Positions 16,779 to 26,695 of a stretch of 64,000 bases of DNA are shown here, in pieces. A program made the translations under genes and the position numbers. The notes below the pieces were generated by a model. The model saw only the letters and a list, made by a program, of their open reading frames with translations. It made no database searches and was not told the origin of the DNA. Within the stretch, counting starts at the first letter, position 1; every line of letters starts with the position of its first letter. Origin of the DNA: Legionella saoudiensis (GTDB lineage: Bacteria > Pseudomonadota > Gammaproteobacteria > Legionellales > Legionellaceae); contig NZ_LN901324.1 of the NCBI RefSeq assembly GCF_001465875.1, positions 496,001-560,000 of the forward strand. Reading direction: 5' to 3'.

Positions 16779-19306
16779 ATATAACCTGGTCTAGAAACAG
16801 CTTAATACTCTTTCTGCTCAGTCAGACTTTTTTACTACGAGCAGAAAATGGACCCTCGGTATGTAATGCCAACCAGGGGCTTGCTTTATTAAACCAAGAA
16901 AATCCGCCTTTTGCACAAATTAAAAGCATCCTCACTGTTTGTGATAAAAGTAAGCCTAAAGATATTCAGGTTTTGCTTTTGCATGGCTTGCTCGCCAGAA
17001 AAGAGGGTATGAAAAATAATCAGTTTGCGGATGCTATTTTTTGGTTGACGCAGGCCAAAGCCGCTGCACCAGATACAAATGCTATTCCTGCACTAGAATT
17101 AGCGGTCACCTATGAATGGTCCAACCAACCTGATAATGCGCAGGTTATTTACGAACAAATTTTGACGAAAAATCCCACCTCTCGTCCTGCATTGCTAGGC
17201 CTGGCTCGAACAGCAACAGCAAATAATCATTTAGAGAATGCTCTAAAGATTTATAAAAAATTATTAAGCCAAAACCCTAAAGATGCAGATGCCTTAAATG
17301 GGATGGGACGTGTTATGATGGCTTATAAAGAATATGATGAGGCTACTTTTTATTTTAATCGGGTCTTAGCCCTGCAACCCAGTAATGCCGACGCGCAAAT
17401 TGGTATGAAGCAGGTTAAGGTATTGCAAGAGCAAGTGGCGAAAGTAGACTCTGCTATTGCTCCTATTTTTACCTGTGATCCTGCTCAAGGGCTAAAGCTA
17501 GTTAATCAATCTCCTCCTCAATTATTGCTGGTACAACAAATTCTCTTAAATTGTACACGTGAAAAAAATACTGATGCACAAGTATTATTATTGCAGGGCT
17601 TAAACGAGCGGGTGCAGAAAAGATATCCCCAAGCTATAGAATGGCTAAAGAAGGCTAAGGATGCAGCTCCAAAAGATAACCCAGTACCAGCATTGGAGCT
17701 GGCAGTAACCTATGAATGGACCCATTTTTATTTAACAGCAAAAAATATTTATGAAACACTTTTGGCTGTTCATCCAGATCTACGACCTGCTTTGCTTGGT
17801 AAAGCGCGAATTGATTTATGGCAAAAAAATAATATAGATGCCCAGCAAATCTATACTCGCTTGTTACAAAAAAATGCGAATGATGTGGATGCTTTAAATG
17901 GTTTAGCGCGTATTCATATGATAGAAAAAAATTATACTCAAGCGCGACAATACTTTGATAAAGTCTTGAGCTTGGAACCAGGAAACGCTGATGCCAAGAT
18001 CGGTTTGGAGCAGCTGAGCTTAAGTAAACCCGTCAGCCAGCCTTTGCCTAAAATTGCCCCAGTCAAACCTTCTCCTTGTAATACGGCTGAAGGGTTAATG
18101 TTAGTTAATGCCAAAAATCTTCGCGTGCAAGAGGTGCAACGTATTCTGAATTATTGCGATAAATTAAAGCCGCATGATTCTCAAGTAGCGTTACTGCATG
18201 GCTTATTAGCACGTTCACAAAAAAATTATCCAGAGGCTATACGTTGGTTGGCACGTGCCAAAAACGCTGCGCCAGCTAATGATTCAGTGCCAGCGCAGGA
18301 ATTGGCATTAACCTACGAATGGTCTTTGCAATTGAAAAAAGCGCAAGCAGAATATCAAGAGCTATTGGCTAAAAATCCCAAATCTCGCCCAGCATTACTA
18401 GGGTCGGCACGTGTGGAAGCAGCACAATACCATATTCACATTGCAGATTTAATTTATAATCAATTGCTGACCACCAACCCTAAAGATGTGGATGCCCTAA
18501 ATGGCATGGGGCGTTTGCAGATGACTAATAAAAAATTTAAACAGGCCCGCGCTTATTTTAATCAAGCTTTACAGTTTAGCCCTAAAAATAATGATTCATT
18601 AATGGGCTTAGAGCAACTTAATAATTCTACACGTTATATGGCCAGCTTTAATCAAGGACAGTATCGAGTTCTTAACAAACAAGCAAATAGTAGTGTGCTT
18701 TATGGTTATAGTGATATTAACGCAACGGACAGAGTTATTGGAATTGCCACCCATAACAGCCAACAATTGAATTTGGATTTGACGGTTGAGCCAACAATTT
18801 TGCCGAATAATAGTATTTTTCTTGCATACCAGCGCCAACTGCCAGGTAAATACGGTTGGGGAATTAGCTATGATTTCCGACAACATAACAACTTACCTAT
18901 TGAATCACGTGTGGGTGGGACGGGTAATGTTTATTTGCTTAACTCCTTACAATGGTTTGGAGGCTTTTGGGCGGGCTTTCCCTCGCCCTGGAATAATCAA
19001 CTGTACTTTTCAGGCTTAACCTACTATACCTCGCTTCCTTTTAACATCAGTGCAACCGGGTTTTGGGCTAACCAACAGATAGGGGGACAAACAGCAACCT
19101 ATACTGTTGATTTAAGCAAAGAATTAGCAAATTCAGCATTTTATGATCTCGGTGTTTCCTACAATACAACACAAAAATTTTGGGGGTATCATGGACGGAT
19201 TATTTGGCCCACTTTTAGACATCAAGCACTTGAGGGAGCTGTAGAGCATTACCAACTTAATAATATAACCATTTTCAGTGTGGGCTGGCGGGTGTATTGG
19301 GGTTAA
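16775..19306 (+). CDS. TPR protein with C-terminal outer-membrane barrel (YaiO/PgaA-like)
   Basis: About 843 residues. A signal-like hydrophobic start (9-22) is followed by three large homologous units of about 190 residues (roughly 30-215, 220-410 and 420-620). Each unit opens with a Cys and a QGL/EGL segment, then AVTYEW or ALTYEW, RPALLG and DALNG-led TPR pairs. The last ~215 residues are rich in aromatic alternating strands and end in WRVYWG, as expected for an outer-membrane barrel. TPR-plus-barrel is the architecture of PgaA and BcsC polysaccharide exporters. The ATG at 16775 overlaps the glycosyltransferase stop (ATGA) and is preferred over an upstream GTG. The export role is inferred from architecture and coupling. 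Confidence 0.8.
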   Translation: MNITWSRNSLILFLLSQTFLLRAENGPSVCNANQGLALLNQENPPFAQIKSILTVCDKSKPKDIQVLLLHGLLARKEGMKNNQFADAIFWLTQAKAAAPDTNAIPALELAVTYEWSNQPDNAQVIYEQILTKNPTSRPALLGLARTATANNHLENALKIYKKLLSQNPKDADALNGMGRVMMAYKEYDEATFYFNRVLALQPSNADAQIGMKQVKVLQEQVAKVDSAIAPIFTCDPAQGLKLVNQSPPQLLLVQQILLNCTREKNTDAQVLLLQGLNERVQKRYPQAIEWLKKAKDAAPKDNPVPALELAVTYEWTHFYLTAKNIYETLLAVHPDLRPALLGKARIDLWQKNNIDAQQIYTRLLQKNANDVDALNGLARIHMIEKNYTQARQYFDKVLSLEPGNADAKIGLEQLSLSKPVSQPLPKIAPVKPSPCNTAEGLMLVNAKNLRVQEVQRILNYCDKLKPHDSQVALLHGLLARSQKNYPEAIRWLARAKNAAPANDSVPAQELALTYEWSLQLKKAQAEYQELLAKNPKSRPALLGSARVEAAQYHIHIADLIYNQLLTTNPKDVDALNGMGRLQMTNKKFKQARAYFNQALQFSPKNNDSLMGLEQLNNSTRYMASFNQGQYRVLNKQANSSVLYGYSDINATDRVIGIATHNSQQLNLDLTVEPTILPNNSIFLAYQRQLPGKYGWGISYDFRQHNNLPIESRVGGTGNVYLLNSLQWFGGFWAGFPSPWNNQLYFSGLTYYTSLPFNISATGFWANQQIGGQTATYTVDLSKELANSAFYDLGVSYNTTQKFWGYHGRIIWPTFRHQALEGAVEHYQLNNITIFSVGWRVYWG

Positions 19307-19365
19307 TGGGCATCTTAACAAGGAATAAGCTAAACTGAAATTAGCATTGCAATGAGGGAAAAATA

Positions 19366-20331
19366 ATGAAAATTTTGCTTACAGGAGCAGGTGGTGCGGC
19401 TGCAATTAGTGTATGGAAAAGCCTTAACCTGGAGCATGAGCTTTTTATGGCCGACATTGATCCTTGTGCGGCGGGATTATATTTAGTTCCACCTGAACGC
19501 AGATTGATTATTCCTCGTGGCAATGCCCCGCAATTTCCATCTACCTTACTTCAAGAATGTCACAAACGACACATTGAATTACTTATTCCTACTGTAGATT
19601 TTGAACTAACTCATTTGGCATTACAAGAAAAACAATTTACAGAGCACGGTATTAAAATGCCACTTAGCTCCGTAGAAGCATTAGAACGCTGCCGTGACAA
19701 ATACTCGCTGTTAACTTATTGTCAAAGTACGGGTCATACCCCAGAATTTGTTCTGTACACACCGGAGCTTGATTTAGCCCAATGGCAATTTCCTTGCTTC
19801 GCCAAACCACGTTGTGGTGCGGGCTCAAATGGCGCGATGACAATTAATCGTGTAGAAGAGCTCAAGATGTTGCCTGATGATGGCAGTTATTTGCTCCAGG
19901 AATTGCTTCCTGGGGATGAGTATTCTGTAGATATCTATATTCATAGCACAGGCCAACCGGTAGCTGCTGTCCCGCGTTTACGTATGAAAATTGATTCAGG
20001 TATCGCCGTTGCTGCCCGAACTTGTATTAATCCGCAATTATCCATGATGGCCCTAGACATTGCTCAAAAGGCAGGAATTACTTATGTTGCTAACGTTCAA
20101 TTTAAAGCTGATGCAAATGGACAATTTAAGTTATTAGAAATTAATCCGCGTTTTCCTGGAACCTTACCCTTAACAGCGGCTGCCGGGATCGATATACCGC
20201 AATTATTAATTGACGATATATTAAAAAAACCTATGGCTAAAGATTTATTACCCTTTAAAGAGTTAATGGTTGTGCGTTACTGGGAGGAACAATTTATCAG
20301 CCCTGATGAATGGAGAGCATTATGTCCCTAA
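19366..20331 (+). CDS. ATP-grasp domain protein (carbamoyl-phosphate-synthase-like)
   Basis: A 321-residue soluble enzyme. The N-terminus (KILLTGAGGAAAISVWKSL) is a Rossmann-like pre-ATP-grasp domain. The ATP-grasp core has FAKPRCGAGSNGA, the LLQELLPGDEYSVDIY segment and the metal-binding ending LLEINPRFPGT. Such enzymes ligate a carboxylate to an amine or thiol through an acyl-phosphate. It has a strong ribosome site (GAGGGAAAAATA) and overlaps the next gene by 10 bases. It follows the TPR gene by 59 bases in the same direction. The substrate is unknown; ligation of a small molecule to a glycan or peptide would fit the neighbours but is speculation. Confidence 0.83.
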   Translation: MKILLTGAGGAAAISVWKSLNLEHELFMADIDPCAAGLYLVPPERRLIIPRGNAPQFPSTLLQECHKRHIELLIPTVDFELTHLALQEKQFTEHGIKMPLSSVEALERCRDKYSLLTYCQSTGHTPEFVLYTPELDLAQWQFPCFAKPRCGAGSNGAMTINRVEELKMLPDDGSYLLQELLPGDEYSVDIYIHSTGQPVAAVPRLRMKIDSGIAVAARTCINPQLSMMALDIAQKAGITYVANVQFKADANGQFKLLEINPRFPGTLPLTAAAGIDIPQLLIDDILKKPMAKDLLPFKELMVVRYWEEQFISPDEWRALCP

Positions 20332-20903
20332 GGTTATGGTTAATTAGACATGGAGAAAGCCATGTAAATGCTGGAGTCTGGCATGCTAATCCTAATGAAG
20401 CAGTTTTAACTGCGCTGGGTGAAGAACAGGCACAACAAGTAGCTGCAGAAATTAATGAAGCCCCAACGTTAATCATTACCTCACCCTTATCCCGCGCCCA
20501 ACAAAGCGCAGAGTACATTATGCAACGTTGGCCTCAATCACCAACGACTATTTGGCCTATCCAAGAAATAGTTTATTTATCTGCAGAAAAGATGGGACGA
20601 TTAAGTCCAAAAGAGCGAAAGCAGCGCGTTAATGAGTACTGGCAGAGAAGCGACCCTTTTTATTGTGATGGGGATAACGCTGAATCATTTGCTTCATTTT
20701 TACAGCGAGTCATTAGTTTTCATGAGCAAATAGTAAATCATCAGGGGTTACTCGTTGTGGTTGGTCATGGCCAGTTTTTTAAAGCATATCAATTAGGATT
20801 AACTCATGGGTTTAAAATCAGTTCAGACTGGATGCGCTTATTCCGGCAACAAGAGACGATGAATCCTATAAAGAACAGTGAATTATTGCGATTAGAGTTT
20901 TAG
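20322..20903 (+). CDS. Histidine phosphatase superfamily protein
   Basis: About 193 residues with the phosphoglycerate-mutase-like fold. The catalytic RHGES motif is near the N-terminus (LWLIRHGES), TSPLSRAQQSA follows, and the second catalytic His is in VVVGHGQFFKAY. These enzymes remove phosphate through a phospho-His intermediate. Two starts are possible; the ATG at 20322 has GGAGAG just upstream, while the ATG at 20310 would add four residues. It overlaps the ATP-grasp gene by 10 bases and is probably co-translated with it. The substrate is unknown. Confidence 0.85.
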   Translation: MSLRLWLIRHGESHVNAGVWHANPNEAVLTALGEEQAQQVAAEINEAPTLIITSPLSRAQQSAEYIMQRWPQSPTTIWPIQEIVYLSAEKMGRLSPKERKQRVNEYWQRSDPFYCDGDNAESFASFLQRVISFHEQIVNHQGLLVVVGHGQFFKAYQLGLTHGFKISSDWMRLFRQQETMNPIKNSELLRLEF

Positions 20904-21008
20904 GTACATGAGCAGGACAGCTCTTTTAATAAGTTATTCAAGATAAATTATTTTTTTCTCCTATACTTATCATATAACTGCTTAAAATTTTTGACATTTG
21001 AGTACGCT

Positions 21009-22001
21009 ATGGATAGACAACTTTATAAAATTTTACTTATAGAACCTGATCTTAGGGTTGCTCGTAGCATTTTAAATTGGTTACACAATAAAGCGGAAAT
21101 AACCCATGTATTAGATGCGGATGCCTGCAAAAGAAAAGTGATGCTTACTGATTGGGATCTGGTCATTACTGATATGAACTCCCCTGAAATGGATGATCTA
21201 GATATTACCATCATGGTAAAAAAAGCAAATCCAGAAACTTCCTTACTTATTGTTACAGAAGATAAAAAGGTAGATTTTATTATTTCTGCCATGCAAAACC
21301 ATGCTGATGGTTTATTTTTTAAGCCCTTGCAAGAACATGAGTTCGTCTCTAAAGCCTTAAATCTAGCAGAAGAATCAAGAAACAGACGTTCCAAAGGGAA
21401 AAAAATAGTACTCGCTATAGGGGCTCATCCTGATGACGTAGAGTTTGGTTGTGCGGGTACTTTAGCAAAGCATCGTGCCGATGGGGATTCACTCAATATT
21501 CTTACTTTAAGTATGGGAGAGGTTGGAGGGGATTCATTAACTCGAAGACAAGAATCCCAGAAAGCGGCTGAGATGCAAAATGCGCAATTATTTATGGGAA
21601 ATTTTATTGATACAGACATTACTCATTCATCCACTACCATTCAGTTTATTGAGAAAATAGTGGAAGAAGTACAACCTACACATATTTACACACACTCATT
21701 TCATGATAGTCATCAGGATCATCGCAGTACCTATCAAGCCACAATCACTGCATGTAGAAAAATCCCTAATTTATATTGTTACTTATCCCCATCAGGTACA
21801 GTAGATTTTAAGCCTAATGTATTTATTAATATTGATAAACTTATTGAGGTTAAATTGCTAGTCTTAGGCGCCTTTTCAAGCCAAATGAGTATTCGTCCTT
21901 ATTTAGAACCAGACTTGATTAAAGCAACTGCACGCTATTGGGGACGTTTTAGTAATTATCACCTGGTTGAACCCATGGAGGTTATTAAAGGACACTCCTA
22001 A
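21009..22001 (+). CDS. Response-regulator receiver fused to PIG-L/LmbE deacetylase
   Basis: A two-domain cytosolic protein of 330 residues. Residues about 5-122 form a receiver with phospho-acceptor Asp55, Thr83 and Lys105 in place; the acidic pair is reduced to Glu12 with Asp14. Residues about 130-325 are a PIG-L (LmbE) domain with the zinc motif HPDD (140-143) and HxDH (His235, Asp237, His238). PIG-L enzymes deacetylate N-acetylglucosamine-type substrates. The fusion suggests an enzyme switched by phosphorylation. No histidine kinase is adjacent. The ATG at 21009 is preferred over a TTG 18 bases upstream. It lies about 105 bases after the phosphatase gene. Confidence 0.88.
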   Translation: MDRQLYKILLIEPDLRVARSILNWLHNKAEITHVLDADACKRKVMLTDWDLVITDMNSPEMDDLDITIMVKKANPETSLLIVTEDKKVDFIISAMQNHADGLFFKPLQEHEFVSKALNLAEESRNRRSKGKKIVLAIGAHPDDVEFGCAGTLAKHRADGDSLNILTLSMGEVGGDSLTRRQESQKAAEMQNAQLFMGNFIDTDITHSSTTIQFIEKIVEEVQPTHIYTHSFHDSHQDHRSTYQATITACRKIPNLYCYLSPSGTVDFKPNVFINIDKLIEVKLLVLGAFSSQMSIRPYLEPDLIKATARYWGRFSNYHLVEPMEVIKGHS

Positions 22002-22037
22002 CGTGATATAGGTAAGTATAAGTTGCTTCCTAAGTCT

Positions 22038-22673
22038 TTAGTGATACAGTCCCTCGTCTTTAATATAGTCATTTACTTCTTTAGGTATTTTGCATTCTAC
22101 GTCCTTACCCATTTTAATCTTTTCTCGAATCCTCGTTGAAGATATTTCATAATTTCCGGCATCAAACATCACAACAGTACCTGCTTTATGCTTCAAGAGG
22201 TCAGTTTTTTTATTACATTGATATTTAACTAAGAATTGGTGCATTAACTTAGGAATTTGATGGTGAACAAATTCATTACGATTGATTACAAGAATGTTCG
22301 CCAAAGTAATTAGCTTTTCCCATTGATGCCACTTTGGTAATGAAATAAACGAATCATAACCAATAATTAATGTGATTGAGGCATTGGGAAATTCATCTCT
22401 AAAACTCTGTAATGTTTCAACCATATAGGAGGGGGTATTGCGCTCTATTTCCCGTAAATCCAATTTAAAATAAGGATAGGCCTTTATGGCTAACCTAATC
22501 ATATTGATGCGTTGTTTGTTGCTGGCAACAGCTGTTGGTTTTAAGGTGGGTACTTTACATGGTAAAAAAAAATAGGTGTCAAATTTAAAAAATGATTGGA
22601 TCGTTAAACTTGTTTGTAAATGCCCATTATGAATTGGGTCAAAGGTACCACCAAAAATTGCTATATGCTGCAT
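22038..22673 (-). CDS. nadD: NadD, nicotinate-nucleotide adenylyltransferase
   Basis: Makes deamido-NAD from nicotinate mononucleotide and ATP. It has 211 residues. The nucleotidyltransferase signature GGTFDPIHNGHL is at the N-terminus and the second motif ISSTRIREKI is near the C-terminus. The start overlaps holA by 13 bases. leuS-lptE-holA-nadD is a widely conserved gamma-proteobacterial order. The usual next gene, rsfS, is not present here. Confidence 0.95.
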   Translation of the reverse strand: MQHIAIFGGTFDPIHNGHLQTSLTIQSFFKFDTYFFLPCKVPTLKPTAVASNKQRINMIRLAIKAYPYFKLDLREIERNTPSYMVETLQSFRDEFPNASITLIIGYDSFISLPKWHQWEKLITLANILVINRNEFVHHQIPKLMHQFLVKYQCNKKTDLLKHKAGTVVMFDAGNYEISSTRIREKIKMGKDVECKIPKEVNDYIKDEGLYH

Positions 22674-23686
22674 GTGTCACCTATTAATTTTCCCAGGCAT
22701 AGTGAAAGGGCTAGATTCTCCAGTGCATTCCATATTTGGTTACTAAAACTTGATTTAATGCGCTCATCGATTAGATAGCAATACTGGTGCAGTCGTTGGA
22801 GTTCCGTGCTAGTTAATCGTTTGCTGGCGGCTTGATAGTGGCTAAAACGTTGAGGCCATATTTTAAGCTGGCTGCAGGCACTTTTAATATCTACCTGTTG
22901 GTGCAACAAATGAGACAGTTGAAGCAGGAGTCTTACTTCTTGGGCAAGCATCCACAATACTAACGTCGCCTCTGTTTTATTGTTGGCGGCATGTCTTAAA
23001 ATGGGAATAGCTTGCGTAGCCTGACCTAGAAGACAGGCTTCAGTTAATTCAAATAAATCATGGTCACATTGATCGGATAAATGTTCTTGGGCTTGCTGCA
23101 CACTAATCTTATCATTTGGTGCATAAGTTAAAACCAACTTCTCAATGACTTGTGCGCAAGCCAGCATGTTACCTTGAGTATAATGATGAATAACATCGGG
23201 CACTAAGGGATCGAAGGTAAATGTATTAGCTCGTAGCTGATTTGCAATCCAACTTTTCATGTTTGCTGGATTTAAAGGGTATGCTACTGAAAGAATAGCT
23301 TGCTCGTGAGAGGCTAACCATTGCAGTTGTTTTGCGGGTATATTAGGAGCGCGAATAATAATAAAGCAACGCGTATTAATTGAGTTTAAATAATTAGTAA
23401 GAATCTTTTTGCCAGTGGCATCCAGCGATTTTTTATCAAAATAAATATTTAATAAAACGGCATCAGAAAATAAGGAGTAGCTATTGGCTTCTTCCTGGAC
23501 ATTATTCCAGTCTTCTGCAGATTGAATGGTGATGACTTTCTCATCATATTCATAATTTTTTTTAATTGCTGCTTTTATCACACCTAATGAGTTATCAAGA
23601 AGGTAAGTATCCTGTCCAACCAGCATATAGAATGGGGCAATTTTTTTTTGTACCTGCTGAGCAAGCATTTGCTGTTTAATTTGCAT
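22661..23686 (-). CDS. holA: HolA, DNA polymerase III delta subunit
   Basis: The clamp-loader subunit that opens the beta clamp. It has 341 residues and an AAA+-like fold without a functional P-loop. The N-terminal MLVGQDTYLLDNSLGVIK segment and the ending SLCLGKLI are typical. It starts 13 bases after the lptE stop and overlaps nadD. Sequence identity across HolA is low, but position and length make the call secure. Confidence 0.92.
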   Translation of the reverse strand: MQIKQQMLAQQVQKKIAPFYMLVGQDTYLLDNSLGVIKAAIKKNYEYDEKVITIQSAEDWNNVQEEANSYSLFSDAVLLNIYFDKKSLDATGKKILTNYLNSINTRCFIIIRAPNIPAKQLQWLASHEQAILSVAYPLNPANMKSWIANQLRANTFTFDPLVPDVIHHYTQGNMLACAQVIEKLVLTYAPNDKISVQQAQEHLSDQCDHDLFELTEACLLGQATQAIPILRHAANNKTEATLVLWMLAQEVRLLLQLSHLLHQQVDIKSACSQLKIWPQRFSHYQAASKRLTSTELQRLHQYCYLIDERIKSSFSNQIWNALENLALSLCLGKLIGDTCSI

Positions 23687-23699
23687 GGTATTTCACTAG

Positions 23700-24221
23700 T
23701 TAATTAACAGGCTGAATTCCATTGACATTTAGTTCTACATCACGATGACTGAGCTGGTTAAGCAGTTGGATGGCAGCATCTTGCTTCATTTCACTTATTA
23801 ATATGGCCTCTTCATCGGTAGAGCCCAAAATACGATCATTATTTATGGTAATTTGACGCGTGACTTGCACTTGTTTAGGTACTTTTAGTATTTTTCCCTT
23901 GCGGGTTTGCAGCATAAACTCAATGAGTAAGGTGACTGTAAATTGTCTGGGATTGGTACTTGCGCCAACACTAATGATTTGACGCGAAATAAGCTCACGA
24001 TTGATGACTAGCCAATATTTAGCTAGAGCTGGATCTGATTCCACATGAACATTATATCCTTCTAGTTGCGCTTGAAGTATTGCAATAAGTTCCTTATCTT
24101 GCTCTTTAGTAACAATTGCAACATCATTGAGCCAACTTGGAATATTCAGCATACCACGAAGGTGAAAGCCGCATGCGCAGAGCATGAGGCTTAGCATTAA
24201 TGGTATGAATAATTTTTTCAT
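23700..24221 (-). CDS. lptE: LptE, LPS-assembly lipoprotein
   Basis: The outer-membrane lipoprotein that plugs the LptD barrel and delivers LPS to the surface. It has 173 residues. The signal peptide ends in the lipobox LCAC, with Cys17 the likely lipidated residue, followed by the family-typical GFHLRG. The start shares one base with the leuS stop, so translation is coupled. Asp is absent at +2, which fits outer-membrane sorting by Lol. Confidence 0.92.
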   Translation of the reverse strand: MKKLFIPLMLSLMLCACGFHLRGMLNIPSWLNDVAIVTKEQDKELIAILQAQLEGYNVHVESDPALAKYWLVINRELISRQIISVGASTNPRQFTVTLLIEFMLQTRKGKILKVPKQVQVTRQITINNDRILGSTDEEAILISEMKQDAAIQLLNQLSHRDVELNVNGIQPVN

Positions 24222-26695
24222 TAGGCAACAACCAGGTTAATTAATTGCCGATGGGCTACAACAATTGCTTTTTTAACAGTTTTATCAGCGATAAAGTCAT
24301 GAGCATGCTCTTTCGCTGCTTCGATAAGAGCATCTTCAGCCGCATCAACGCTTGCTGTAAATTGGGCTCTTAGCTTACCGTTAACCTGAACTACAAAATC
24401 AACTTCTTCAGTCTTTAATGCCCCTTTATCAACTCTAGGCCAATTAGCATCAATGATTGCCTTTTCAAAACCTAATTGCTGCCATAAATGGTGGGTAATA
24501 TGAGGGGTAATTGGTGCAAGCAAGCGTAACAAAATACTCATGCTGGAGTGAATAAAGAATTTATCCTCTTCAGTTTCTATTGAGTATGCGGAAATTTCAT
24601 TAAATAGCTTCATGCAACCAGATACAACTGTATTAAATTGATTTCGGTCATAGTCATGAGTTGCTTGAGCAAGAATCTGATGCACCACATGCCGTGATTT
24701 TTTCAAACGACTATCGGCTTGTTGCCAATTCACATGCCCATTGCCGCCTAGAATAATATCATTAATATCAACGAACATATTCATGTGCTGGTATGCATAA
24801 GCCCATACTCGTTTTAAGAAACGGTGAGCTCCTTCAACCCCAGCATCAGACCATTCGAGCGATTGTTCCGGAGGCGAGGCGAACATAACAAATAAACGCG
24901 CTGTATCTGCACCATAAGTGTCAATGAGTTGGTTAGGATCAACAATATTACCAACAGACTTAGACATTTTATGACCGTCTTTTAATACCATACCTTGAGT
25001 CAATAAGGCTTTAAATGGCTCATCGGAATTTACTAAGCCTTCATCGCGCATCAGCTTATGGAAAAAGCGAGCATAAAGTAAATGCATCACTGCATGCTCA
25101 ATCCCGCCCACATATTGGTCTACAGGAGTCCAATATTTAGCACGATCATCTAACATAGCATTTTCTTGGCCTTTACATGCAAAACGTGCGTAATACCAGG
25201 ATGACTCAACGAAGGTGTCAAATGTATCGGTTTCGCGAGTAGCGTCCTGTCCACATTTGGGGCAGGGTACATTAACGAACTCGGGGCATTGGGCTAAGGG
25301 TGAGCCTGTGCCTGTAAATGATACGTTCTCAGGTAAAACTACCGGTAAATCAGAGTCTGGAACTGGGACAGTGCCACATTGCTCACAGAGAATCATTGGT
25401 ATTGGGGTACCCCAGTATCTTTGTCTGGAAACGCCCCAATCACGTAAGCGATAATTAATGGTTGCCTTACCCGCATCATTCTCTTCAAGGAAGTGGGTAA
25501 TGGTTGAAATAGCTGTAGTTGAATCTATCCCATCAAACTGGCCTGAGTTAATTAGGGTACCTTCGCCGGTGTATGCTGATTTTTTAAAATCATGATCTGC
25601 ATCGCCAGCAGGCTTAATTACTTGTTTGATTGGCAGATTATATTTTTGCGCAAATTCCCAATCTCTTTGATCGTGAGCAGGAACGGACATTACCGCCCCA
25701 GAACCGTATTGCATTAATACGAAATTGGCGATCCAAATCGGAAGTTCTTCGCCGGTAATTGGATGAACTGCGGTCATGCCTGTTGCAATTCCACGTTTTT
25801 CCATGGTAGCCAGTTCTGCTTCTGCCATTTTGGTGCCTTGGCAGCTAACAATAAAATCGGCTACTTCTTGGCTGTTCGTTGCTGCTTCTTTCGCAATAGG
25901 GTGGTCGCTGGCAACTGCAAGATAGGTTGCGCCCATTAATGTATCAGGACGAGTAGTATAGATTTTCAACCGCTTGGGATAGTTATTAACGTTGAAATGG
26001 ATTTCTGTACCTGTGGAGCGGCCAATCCAGTTACGCTGCATTTGTTTTACTTGAGCAGGCCACTCATCTAAAGTATCTAGTGAACTTAATAATTCATCGG
26101 CATAGGCGGTGATTTTAATAAACCACTGAGAAATTTCTTTGCGTTCAACTAGGGCACCAGAACGCCAACCGCGGCCATCAACTACTTGCTCATTTGCAAG
26201 AACAGTTTGATCTACGGGATCCCAGTTAACTACAGCATTTTTTTTGTAAACTAAACCTTTCTCATATAGGCGAATAAAGAACCATTGCTCCCAACGATAG
26301 TATTCCGGCGCACAAGTGCAAATTTCACGACGCCAATCATAAGCATTGCCTAAACGCAAGAATTGCTTCTTCATCGATTCAATATTCTGTTTAGTCCATA
26401 CTGCAGGATGGATGCCATTTTTTATCGCAGCATTCTCGGCAGGTAGGCCAAAAGCGTCCCAACCAATTGGTTGCAGTACGTTTTTCCCTAAGGCCCTCTG
26501 GTAACGTGCAATTACATCACCAATGGTGTAATTACGGACGTGCCCCATATGTAACGTTCCACTGGGGTAGGGAAACATGGATAAACAATAAAATTTCTCT
26601 TTGTTTAAGTCTTCAGAAACATTGAAAGACTGTTTTTTATGCCAATACTGTTGAGCTTGTTCCTCAACTTCTTGTGGTATATAGGTATTATCCAT
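24221..26695 (-). CDS. leuS: LeuS, leucyl-tRNA synthetase
   Basis: A class I synthetase of 824 residues. The HIGH-type motif is HMGH (in [16 protein letters not shown]). KMSKS is intact ([10 protein letters not shown]). The CP1 editing domain lies at about 220-415, and a zinc-ribbon-like CEQCG and CPKCG pair occurs within 430-480. The gene heads the leuS-lptE-holA-nadD operon. No T-box or other leader is seen, as expected outside Firmicutes. Confidence 0.98.
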   Translation of the reverse strand: MDNTYIPQEVEEQAQQYWHKKQSFNVSEDLNKEKFYCLSMFPYPSGTLHMGHVRNYTIGDVIARYQRALGKNVLQPIGWDAFGLPAENAAIKNGIHPAVWTKQNIESMKKQFLRLGNAYDWRREICTCAPEYYRWEQWFFIRLYEKGLVYKKNAVVNWDPVDQTVLANEQVVDGRGWRSGALVERKEISQWFIKITAYADELLSSLDTLDEWPAQVKQMQRNWIGRSTGTEIHFNVNNYPKRLKIYTTRPDTLMGATYLAVASDHPIAKEAATNSQEVADFIVSCQGTKMAEAELATMEKRGIATGMTAVHPITGEELPIWIANFVLMQYGSGAVMSVPAHDQRDWEFAQKYNLPIKQVIKPAGDADHDFKKSAYTGEGTLINSGQFDGIDSTTAISTITHFLEENDAGKATINYRLRDWGVSRQRYWGTPIPMILCEQCGTVPVPDSDLPVVLPENVSFTGTGSPLAQCPEFVNVPCPKCGQDATRETDTFDTFVESSWYYARFACKGQENAMLDDRAKYWTPVDQYVGGIEHAVMHLLYARFFHKLMRDEGLVNSDEPFKALLTQGMVLKDGHKMSKSVGNIVDPNQLIDTYGADTARLFVMFASPPEQSLEWSDAGVEGAHRFLKRVWAYAYQHMNMFVDINDIILGGNGHVNWQQADSRLKKSRHVVHQILAQATHDYDRNQFNTVVSGCMKLFNEISAYSIETEEDKFFIHSSMSILLRLLAPITPHITHHLWQQLGFEKAIIDANWPRVDKGALKTEEVDFVVQVNGKLRAQFTASVDAAEDALIEAAKEHAHDFIADKTVKKAIVVAHRQLINLVVA

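Noticed and set aside
20991-21017. TTGACA with a downstream TAGACA as promoter
   Set aside because: The -10 would fall inside the receiver-PIG-L coding start, leaving no leader.
21023-21394. 123-codon minus-strand frame across the receiver domain
   Set aside because: Antisense to intact receiver motifs; no start signal.
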